Positions 55,836 through 64,000 of a stretch of DNA of 64,000 bases are shown piece after piece. The first letter of the stretch is position 1, and the number at the start of each line of letters is the position of its first letter. The notes beneath the pieces were generated by a model. That model saw only the letters and a program-made list of their open reading frames with translations, made no database searches and was not told the origin of the DNA. The DNA comes from DATFDN01 sp963762525 (GTDB lineage Bacteria > Pseudomonadota > Alphaproteobacteria > Acetobacterales > Acetobacteraceae), in contig CAVXKT010000011.1 of NCBI GenBank assembly GCA_963762525.1, positions 310,001-374,000 of the forward strand. Direction: 5' to 3'. The translations under genes were made by a program, and so were the position numbers.

Positions 55836-57024
55836 TCACCCCGGCGCCGCGCCCTGGATGTTCAGCCCCAGCATATAGATTGACTGGCTCGCGGTCATGA
55901 ACAGGAAGTCGCGCTTCGGGCCGGCGAAGCAGAGATTGGCGCAGACCTCCGGCAGCCGGATGCGGCCGATCAACTTGCCTTGCGGATTCCACACCGTCAC
56001 GCCCGCGTAGCCGAGCGGCGCGTTGGAGCCGACCCACAAATTGCCGGCCCGGTCGGCTCGCATTCCGTCCGGCCCGCAATGCACGCCATCAACCATGCAA
56101 TCGGTAAACGGCCGCATGTTTGCAACCGTGGCGCCCTGCACGTCGAAGGCGAAAATGACCCCCTTGCCGCCTTGGCCGTTATCGCCCGGTCCGGGGCCGG
56201 TGTTGATGAGATAGAGCGTCTTGTAGTCGGGCGAGAAGCAGATGCCGTTCGGGTCCGGCACCTGACTTCCCGGCACCACCACGTCCAACCGTCCGCTCGG
56301 GTCCCATCGGTAGGTGTTGGTCGGCAGCTCCCGTTGAACGCCGCCGAGCAGACCGATGCCGCTGTTGCCGACCAGCGGATCGTAAAGCCCGTCCGGATTA
56401 GCGGGGCCGCCGGGCACGTCCGGGTGGCCTTCGGTGAGCTGATCGCCATAGGGCGGGTCGGTGAACCACACGCTGCCGTCCGGGTGCGGTGCGATGTCGT
56501 TCGGCGAGTTGAGCGGTTTGCCTTCGAACGCCTGGGCCAGAACGGTCATTCGCACCGGACGGCTCCCATCGCACCAACCGGCGGAAGAAATCCTGGCAGG
56601 AGAGTTGGCGGCCTTGAAAGTCGAAGGAATTGCCATTGCCGTTCCAGGACGGCTTGCGGAACGGCGTCACCCGTCCGCTTTCCCAGATATAGCGGTATTG
56701 CGTGTTGCCCTTCACGTCGCTGAACACGACGTATTGGCCCTCGCCCGACCAGGCCGGCCCCTCGGCCCACAGAAAGCCGGTCCGAAGACGGTGAATCGCG
56801 GTCAGACCCAGCAGGTATTGCTTGAAGCTCGGATCGATCACCAGGATATCGGGATCGGGATAGATTTCAGGCGACGCCCACGGTCCCCATTGGCGCGGCG
56901 GCTGAGAGATGACCGTCGGTGGCGAGCCGAGCTGAGGTTTCGGTTGCTCCTGTCCCCGGGCCAGCGCCGGCGCAAGCGCGCCCACACCCACGAGCAGCGA
57001 ACGGCGCGACAGCGAAGTGCTCAT
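55836..57024 (-). CDS. SMP-30/gluconolactonase/LRE family protein, frameshifted
   Basis: About 396 residues, exported (MSTSLSRRSLLVGVGALAPALARG, a twin-arginine signal). The six-bladed propeller includes GFLWAEGPAWSGEGQYVVFSDVKGN (metal-binding E of SMP-30), LNSPNDIAPHPDGSVWFTDPPYG (N-D) and VPDPNGICFSPDYKTLYLINTG. The frame breaks near 56560, between EPSG and MTVLAQAFEGKPLNSPND. These lactonases hydrolyse sugar or other lactones in the periplasm. It is convergent with hyuA (61 bp gap). It could act on a lactone intermediate. Confidence 0.88.
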
Positions 57025-57137
57025 CAGGCCTCCTCCCTTGGTTTCTTCGGGGTGGGAGGGGACGAGAGGAACCCGATCGCGTCAACCGCGATCTGCCCCG
57101 TTGACGCGCTCGTGAGCCCCGAGCGGGTCGGGGCCGA

Positions 57138-57503
57138 CTAACCCTGCCGCGCGATGATCTTATCCTTGATGCCGTTGTAGACGTTCTGTGGGATGATGTG
57201 GCGGCTCAGCAGATCGTCCTTACCCTTGTAGGGCCGGTTCTTGACGATCGCGTCGGCGCGCGCCTTGCCGATGCCGGGCAGATCGTCAAGCTGCTGTTGC
57301 GAGGCGCTATTGATATCGACCAGCCCGCCTTGCGGCGCGGTGGTGGCGGTGGTCGTCCCGGTGCGCGCCGGCGGAGCCGGCATGGTGGCGGCGCGCGAGG
57401 CCGCCGGCGATTTCCCGGCGGTTCCGGTCGCGGTCTGCGCCATCACCGGCAGGGCCAGCATCGCACCGACCGCCGCCGTCATTCCCAGCTTGAGCAAATT
57501 CAT
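57138..57503 (-). CDS. Exported helix-hairpin-helix (ComEA-like) protein
   Basis: A 121-residue protein: signal peptide LKLGMTAAVGAMLALPVMAQ, a low-complexity Ala/Thr linker (residues 24-57) and a C-terminal ComEA-type HhH domain, LVDINSASQQQLDDLPGIGKARADAIVKNRPYKGKDDLL (two hairpins with L-P-G-I-G). It would bind dsDNA without sequence preference in the periplasm, as ComEA does in competence. No other competence genes are close. ATG 57501-57503. Intact. Confidence 0.87.
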   Translation of the reverse strand: MNLLKLGMTAAVGAMLALPVMAQTATGTAGKSPAASRAATMPAPPARTGTTTATTAPQGGLVDINSASQQQLDDLPGIGKARADAIVKNRPYKGKDDLLSRHIIPQNVYNGIKDKIIARQG

Positions 57504-57616
57504 TCACAACTCCTGTCCAGAATCCCGCCGTGGTTTGACGCAGGCACCGAAACGATAGTGCGAAACGATCCCGCTTGCGAGCGGCTCCCCGATCAACGTT
57601 TCGCTACCATCCGACC

Positions 57617-58835
57617 CTATTGCACCGTCGGTTCGCAGATCGGCTTGATCGGCTCGCCCGCCAGCACCTTGCGCACGAACGGCAGTAAATCCTGCTGCGA
57701 GGCGGGCACCGTCTGACCGTGATTGAGCCCGGCATAGACATGGGCCTCGACAACCGTGCCCGCCGCGCAGGCCTTCGCGACCACCGCCAGTTGCATCGGC
57801 GGCGGCACGTCGTGGTCCTTCTCGCCGGTGCCGATGAAGACCGGCTGGCGCAGCTTGAAAGTCGGGTATTCCATCGTCGGCAGCACGGCGGCGAAGGCGG
57901 CGGAATATTCGGGAGCGAGTGCGTTGGCGCGGTTGAGCCCGGCCGCGATCGCGTCGCTGAACATCTGGCCCACGCAACTGGTGCGCGCCAATGCCAACAC
58001 CGGTTCGGCGCGCGGCGTAACCAACTGCCGACTGCGAAGCGCCGGATCGGCCTGCAATGCGAACAGCCCGATATATATGTTGTACGCGACCGTACCGTCG
58101 GGGGGACCCGCGGGATCGCTATGGGCGGGCGGGCGGAGCAGGTCGGGCGTCAGGTAGGGGATGCCCGTCGCCACCGTGCCGCGAATGTCGAGATCGGGCG
58201 CATAGTCGGGCGCGAAGCCGGCAGTGGCGAACGCCGCGCCGCCGCCCTGCGATTGGCCGACGACGACGATCCGATTGGCGAGCCCGGGAAAACCGTGCAG
58301 CACCGCGCGCACGCTGTCGAGCACGCTGTACGCCTCGGGCCGCACCGCGAGATAGGGGTGCGGTCCCGGCGTGCCGAGCCCCTGATAGTCGGTGGCGACG
58401 ATCGCGTATCCCTGGGCGAGCCAGGCGTTGAGATAGCTCGCGTCGCGATAAGATCGCGCCGCCCAGGAGGGGGCGCAGATATCGGCAATGCCCGTCGTGC
58501 CGTGCGCCCAGGCGATCAGCGGCCACCCGCCCGCCGGCGCGTCGCCGCGCGGGGTGAAGAACGCACCGGAGACGACGACGGGCGTCTTGCCGTCCATCCC
58601 GTCGGTGGAGGTGTAGAGAATACGGAACTGCCGCCCCGCCATGGCCAGGCCCAGCGTGGGATCGAGCGGCTCGGTGCGCAGCATGCGCCCCGGCTGCGTC
58701 TGGAATCTCGCCCGCCCAGGCATAGAACGGCGATACGCGCCCGTCGCCTTGCAGCGGGTCCGGCGCCGGCACCGTGGCCGCCGCGGCGATATCGACGGAC
58801 AGCATGACGGCAAGAATGGCGAGAACAACCCGCAT
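57617..58835 (-). CDS. Exported alpha/beta-hydrolase (secretory lipase-like), frameshifted
   Basis: About 406 residues with signal peptide (MRVVLAILAVMLSVDIAAAAT). Seen in order: SGAFFTPRGDAPAGGWPLIAWAHGTTGIADICAPS (oxyanion/A-H-G-T-x-G of secretory lipases), VATDYQGLG, VVVGQSQGGGAAFATA with the nucleophile Ser in G-x-S-x-G, and GEKDHDVPPPMQL, HVYAGLNHGQTVP (Asp and His of the triad). The frame breaks near 58710 after YAWAGEI. Such enzymes hydrolyse triacylglycerols or polyesters. ATG 58833-58835. Confidence 0.85.
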
Positions 58836-58896
58836 CTTCGCTCCCCTCCGGCGAAAGGTCTGTCATCCGGCTAGCTCGCAGGTTAACCTTCGCCGC

Positions 58897-60385
58897 GTGA
58901 GTTCTTCAACCGAGGCGCCCGAGCGCGCTCTCATCGCCCAAGTCCAGAATTTTGCCGGCGCGCGCGTTCTGGTCGTGGGCGATGTCATGCTCGATCGCTA
59001 CGTCGTCGGCGCCGTCACCCGTCTGTCCCCCGAGGCGCCGGTCCCGGTGCTGCGTCCCGTCGAAATCGGGCGCGCGGCTCGGAGGTGCGGCCAACGTCGC
59101 GCTGAACGTGGCGGCGTTGGGCGGATGCTCGGTGCTGGCCGGGGTTGTGGGCGATGACGAGGCGGGCCGCGAACTGGCAAGGCTGCTCCGAGAGGCGCCG
59201 GGGATCGAGCCGGGTCTGGTGGTGGCTCCGGGCCGCCCGACGACCGCGAAGACGCGGTTCCTGGCCGGCGGTCAGCAGTTGATGCGCCTCGACGAGGAGA
59301 CATCGGCGCCAGTCTGCGGCGCCGTTGCGGAGGCGCTGCTGTCTTCCGTCAGCGACGCGCTTCCATCCTGCGACATCGTGGTGCTTTCCGACTACGCCAA
59401 GGGCGTGCTCAGCGATTCCGTGCTGGCGGCGGTGCTGGATCGGGCGGCGGCGGCCGGTCGGGCGGTGATCGCCGACCCGAAGCGACCCGATTTCCGCGCC
59501 TATCGCGGCGTCGCCGTGCTGACGCCCAACGAGGCCGAAGTGCGGTTTGCGACGCACATCGAAGCGGCCGACGACACCGACGCCGATCGGGCGGGCCGCC
59601 GCGCGTTGGAGATGACGGGCGGCGGGGCGGTCCTGGTGACGCGCGCCGCACGCGGGCTGACGTTGGTCGAACGCGACTCGCCGGCCGTGCATATTGCCTC
59701 GCGCGCCCGCGCGGTCGCCGACGTTTCGGGTGCCGGCGATACGCTGGTCGCCGCGCTGGCGGTGGCGCTCGCAGCGGGCGCCGGGTTGAGCGAGGCGGCG
59801 ACGCTCGCCAACATCACCGCCGGGATCGCCGTCGGCAAGCCGGGCACGGCGCCGGTCGCGCGCGCGGAGCTGCTGGCGGCGCTGCGGCTGAAGGCGCTGG
59901 CGGCGACGGACAATAAGCGGGCCGAGCGCGCGGAGGCGGCAGAGCGAGTCGCCGCCTGGCGCGCGGATGGCCTGCGCGTGGGCTTTACCAACGGCTGCTT
60001 CGACCTGATCCATCCCGGCCACGTCAGATTACTGAACGCCGCCCGCGCGGCCTGCGACCGGCTGGTGGTGGCGCTGAACACCGACGCCTCGGTGCGTCGC
60101 CTCAAGGGGCCGGATCGTCCGGTTCAGCTTGAAGAGGCGCGGGCAACCGTGATGGCCTCGCTCGCGGCGGTCGATCTTGTGGTGCTGTTCGACGAGGCGA
60201 CGCCGCTCGCGTTGATCGAGACGCTGCGCCCGGATGTCCTGGTGAAGGGTGCCGATTATCGGCTTGATCAGGTGGTGGGGGCGGAGCAGGTGCGCGCAAT
60301 GGGCGGCCGGGTGTTGCTGGTGGACCTGCAAGCCGGACACAGCACCAGCGCGACAATCCAGCGCATGACCCGGGCGGGCGGATAG
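58897..60385 (+). CDS. hldE: Bifunctional heptose 7-phosphate kinase / heptose 1-phosphate adenylyltransferase
   Basis: About 496 residues. PfkB-like N-terminal kinase domain: VLVVGDVMLDRYVVGAVTRLSPEAPVPVL, GGAANVALNVAALGG, TPNEAEVRF and DVSGAGDTLVAALAVAL (anion hole). C-terminal nucleotidyltransferase: RVGFTNGCFDLIHPGHVRLLNAAR with H-P-G-H, and VKGADYRLDQVVGAE. It makes ADP-heptose for LPS inner core, confirming a Gram-negative envelope. The frame breaks near 59075 after PVEIG. Start GTG 58897-58899. Confidence 0.93.
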
Positions 60386-60419
60386 CACCCTCGCCCGCCG
60401 CGGCACCGGCGCGTGAGGA

Positions 60420-63400
60420 TCACGCCTCGATCATGGTCCTGATTTTTGCCGCCAGCGCGTCCAGCGCGAACGGTTTGGCGACCAGTTCCATGCCCTGATC
60501 GAGCAGGCCATTGCCGATGGCCGCGTTGTGGGCGTATCCGGTGATGAACAGCACCTTGAGGTCGGGACGGCGCTCGCGCGCGGCGTCCGCGAGTTGGCGG
60601 CCGTTCATGCCCGGCAAGCCGACATCGGTGACCAGCAGATCGACGCGGGCCTCCGATTGCAGGATGCGCAGCCCCGATGGCCCGTCTTGCGCCTCCAGTG
60701 CGGCGTAGCCGAGATCGCTCAGCACTTCGACCACCAGGTCACGCACCAACGCCTCGTCTTCCACCACCAGCACGGTCTCCCCGGCAGCCGCTCGCGAGGT
60801 CGCATCCAGCCCCATCGAACCCGCCGCCGCAGCCCTCGGCTCCACCATCGTGGCGCGGCAGGTAGAGCCGTACCGTCGTGCCCCGGCCCACCTCGCTGTA
60901 GATGCGCACGTGCCCGTCCGACTGCTTGACGAAGCCGTAAAGCATCGACAGCCCGAGCCCGGTGCCCTGGCCGATCGGCTTGGTGGTGAAAAACGGCTCG
61001 AACGCGCGCGCCATCACGTCGGGGGGCATTCCGCAGCCGGTGTCGGTGACGTTGAGCGCCACATACTGGCCCGGCCGCAGGTCGCCCTGCATCGCCGCGT
61101 ACGCCTCATCGAGATGCGAATTCGCGGTCTCGATCGTGAGCCGCCCGCCTTCGGGCATCGACGTCGCGAGCGTTGATGCAGAGATTCAGAAGTGCATTTT
61201 CCAACTGGTTGATGTCGCACATCGTCGCCCAAAGCCCGCCCGCAAGCACCGACTCGACCGTGATCGCCGGGCCGACGGTGCGCCGAATCAGCTCCTCCAT
61301 CGAGGCGACGAGCTTGTTGAAATTGGCAGGCTTGGGATCGAGGGCCTGCCGGCGGGCAAAGGCGAGCAGACGATGGGTGAGCGCGGCGGCGCGCGTGGTC
61401 GAGGTCATCGCGGCATTGACATAGCGGGAGATCTCGCCGACGCGCCCCTGTTCGGATCGCAGGCGCAACAACTCCAAGCTGCCGGAGATACCGGTGAGCA
61501 AATTGTTGAAGTCGTGCGCGATGCCGCCGGTGAGCTGACCGATCGCCTCCATCTTCTGCGATTGGCGGAGCTGTTCCTCCAACTGCTTGCGCGAGGTCAC
61601 GTCGCGTCCGGCGGCGTAGAAAATTCGCTCATCGGGAACGCAGTTCCAACTGAACCACCGGTAACTGCCGTCCTTGGCGCGCAGGCGGATGTCGAAATCG
61701 CGAATGATCGTGCCGCGGATCACCCGTTGGAACTCGGCGCGCATCGCCGGCAGGTCCTCGGGATGAACAAGCGAGTCGTTATCGAGCACCAATCAGCTCC
61801 TCGCGCAAATAGCCGAGCTGATCGGTCCAAGCCTGGCTGACCTTGCGGTAATACCCGTCGAAATCGCAGAGCACCAAGAGGTCGCGGGAGGCCCGCCAGG
61901 CCATGTCGCGTTCGCGAGTGCGTTCGGCGACTTCGATTGCGAGTTTGTCGTTTAGCTCGCGTAACTCGGCCTCCGCCGCCTTGCGCGCGGTGATGTCGCG
62001 GGCGATGGCGGAGAGGAATGGCTTACCCTCGTCGAAGATGATGCTGATAGTCATCTCGACCGGGAAGATGCTGCCGTCCTTGCGCCGATGCAGCGATTCG
62101 AACGGCGGCAGCGGATCGGGTGGAATGTCCGCCACCAGCTTGCGAAACCGCTCCACCGACCACAGCGGATCGAAATCGGCGATCCCGAGCGACAGCAATT
62201 CCTGCGGGCAATAGCCCAGTCGTCGCGCCGCCGCCGGGTTGGCGTAGATCAGTCGCCCGTCGCTATCGAGCACATAATGGGCTTCATTGGAATGATCGCT
62301 GAATGCCTTGAAGCGAGCGATCCGGCGCTCGTCCTGCTTGCGCGCGGTGATGTCCAACGCCGCGGCGACCGCGCCGCCGCCGTCGGGCAACGAAGTTGCA
62401 TGCAGCAACATGACAAGGCTCGTGCCGTCATCGAAGCGGGCCTCAAGCTCCTCGCTTGACACCGTCTCGCCGCGCGCGGCGCGCTGGATCGGCAGCGTCT
62501 CCGGCGCTGCCTCCCTGCCGTCCCGAAACATCCGGTAGTGCGAGGGTCTCTCCCCCTCGGGCGCGCTCAATGAGGCGTTCTGGCCCGGCTGCAGGCGCAA
62601 CATTTGCATCGCCTGTGAGTTGCATTGGATGTCGCGCCCCCGCCGGTCATGGGTGAACCACACGCCCGCCGGCACGGTCGCCAGCACCGTCTCCAGTTCC
62701 GCCGAGCGCCCGCGCAGCGCCTCGGCGGCTTCCCGACGCACGCGCGCCATCGCCAGATTGGCGCCGATTTGCGCCAGCATCTCGCGCGCGGAGAAGGGCT
62801 TCGTCAGATAGTCGTCGGCGCCGGCATCCAATCCTTCCGACCGCGCCTCCTCCCCGGCGCGCGCCGAGAGCAGGATCACCGACAAATCGCGGGTCGCCGG
62901 ATCGTCGCGCAGTCGGCGCAGCAGGCCGAAGCCGTCCAGTCCCGGCATCATCACGTCGGACAACAGCAGATCGGGCCGGCGGCGACCGACCGCCGCCAAT
63001 GCGGCGTTGCCGTCGGCGACCGTCTCCACCTCGTAGCGATCCTCCAGCAGCCGGCGCAGATAGTGGCGCATATCGGCGTTGTCTTCGGCGATCATGATGA
63101 ACGGGCGCGGGCCTTCCGCCGCCTGCGGCGGCGGCATCGGGATCGGGAAGGCGCCGTTGGTGTCGGGAAGCCAGTGCAGCGCCTCCTCCACATACGCCTC
63201 GACGCGCATGACGGGAGAGATCGGAGACCCGGGTTCGGCGATCTGTTGGGGCGGCAGATGCGCGATGCCGAGAGGGATCGCGACGCTAAACGTCGTGCCG
63301 GCACCCACCCGGCTCTCGACGTCGATCGAGCCGCCATGCAGGCGCACCAGCTCGTGGACCAGGGCCAAGCCGATGCCGCTGCCTTCGAAGCTGCGGCTCC

Positions 63401-64000
63401 TCTGACCCTCGACGCGATGGAAGCGCTCGAACAAATGAGGCAGCTCGTGTGCGGGCACGCCCACGCCGCTATCGGCGACGCGCAGCAGGACGCAATCGCC
63501 CTCGGCGCGCAGCGTCACTGCGATGCCGCCTTCAAAGGTGAATTTGAAAGCGTTGGAAAGCAGGTTGAGGACGATCTTCTCCCACATTTCGCGATCCACA
63601 TGGACCGGTTGCGGAAGCCGCGGACAAGCGACCTTGAGCGCGAGCCCGGCGCGCTCGGTCGCGGAGCGGAAGTTGGACGCGAGTTCGGCGGTCAGCGCCG
63701 CCAAATCGACCGGTTCATAGCGCGCCGTGGTCCGTCCGGCCTCGATGCGCGAGAAGTCCAGAAGCGCGTTCACCAGCTTGAGCAATCGCAGGCTGTTGCG
63801 ATGCGCGACATCGAGCAGCGCGCGAGCAGGCGGCGCCACGTCGTCCTGCGCCAGCACCTCCTCCAACGGGCTTAGCATCAGCGTAAGGGGAGTGCGGAAC
63901 TCGTGGCTGACATTGGAGAAGAAGGTGGTTTTGGCGCGATCGATCTCGGCCAACGCCTCGGCACGTCGTCGCTCCTCCTCATAGGCGTCGGCGGTGGCGA
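60420..64000 (-). CDS. Giant hybrid sensor histidine kinase, frameshifted, open at the 5' end
   Basis: The gene enters from the right edge and has at least 1,190 residues. Order: HisKA (SNVSHEFRTPLT), HATPase (LLSNAFKFTFE, DSGVGVPAHE), response regulator 1 (MIAEDNADMRHYL, LLSDVMMPGLDG), three PAS domains (VWFTHDRRGRDIQCNSQAM; YVLDSDGRLIYANPAAARRLG; LVLCDFDGYYRKVSQAWTD), a second kinase core (GGIAHDFNNLLTGI, CINARD, NVTDTGCGMPPDVMARAFEPFFTTK) and a terminal response regulator (VLVVEDEALVRDLVVEVL, LLVTDVGLPGMNG). Frame breaks near 61785, 61170 and 60845 separate the parts. No membrane segment is seen in this part, so it may be cytoplasmic. Signal unknown. Confidence 0.87.

Noticed and set aside
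1..64000. CRISPR arrays, rRNA operons, prophage or integrase genes, plasmid replication genes
   Set aside because: No regularly spaced 25-40 bp repeats, rRNA-like blocks, phage structural genes, integrases or Rep proteins were seen. The only repeat cluster of note is the set of three at 17154-17270.

Overview
The window is high-GC DNA with the gene content of an alphaproteobacterium, most likely Rhodospirillales/Acetobacteraceae-like. The pointers are the recO-parC pair, a benzoyl-CoA epoxidation (box) pathway, a general secretion pathway with dispersed genes, hldE, an IS630 element and many oxidoreductase/hydantoinase-type catabolic genes. The taxonomic call is an inference from gene content. 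A striking technical property is that about half of the long genes are interrupted by one or more frameshifts, including parC, which is normally essential, and several breaks fall in homopolymers. I read most of these as consensus errors, and annotate such genes as one locus with the break positions. A smaller set (ModA-like fragments, a VapC with its middle missing, an amber-interrupted molybdopterin-domain gene) looks like genuine decay.

Layout. 1-2586: 3' part of a sugar ABC importer (ATPase, binding protein, permease). 2658-6690: minus-strand cluster of an ECF42-type sigma factor with YciI/DGPF, VOC, GST and SRPBCC proteins. 6940-8903: decayed molybdenum-related patch (two ModA-like fragments, a Mop protein, a molybdopterin-domain protein) with trmO. 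9067-10925: overlapping gene pair, DUF3644 plus a second protein, both carrying an R-x4-H motif of the HEPN type, next to tRNA-Ser(CGA). 11395-17072: SDR, D-amino-acid-dehydrogenase-like, beta-helix and RraA-like proteins and an ATP-dependent DNA ligase. 17496-23236: a MocR-type regulator that lacks its PLP lysine, divergent from a split PEP-synthase-like enzyme that resembles phenylphosphate synthase and a MetE-like zinc methyltransferase. 23396-24572: IS630. 24614-27688: a very large GT2/GT4-like glycosyltransferase. 27851-30952: boxB-boxC. 31059-37167: housekeeping genes (recO, parC, mazG, accA) and an orphan binding protein. 37180-47303: type II secretion genes (gspH, gspF, gspE, prepilin peptidase, gspG) interleaved with a glycogen-debranching-like enzyme, tlyA, two methyltransferases and a lytic transglycosylase. 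47386-57024: CoA-transferase, Uma2, PrpD-like, SDR, hyuB, a toxin-antitoxin remnant, hyuA and an SMP-30-like protein. 57138-64000: HhH protein, lipase-like hydrolase, hldE and a giant hybrid histidine kinase that runs off the edge.

The two most interesting modules are the HEPN-like overlapping pair at 9.1-10.9 kb (a possible defence or RNase module) and the regulator/split kinase/methyltransferase locus at 17.5-23.2 kb (a possible pathway that phosphorylates an unknown, perhaps phenolic, substrate). Both functional readings are inferences from motifs and context.
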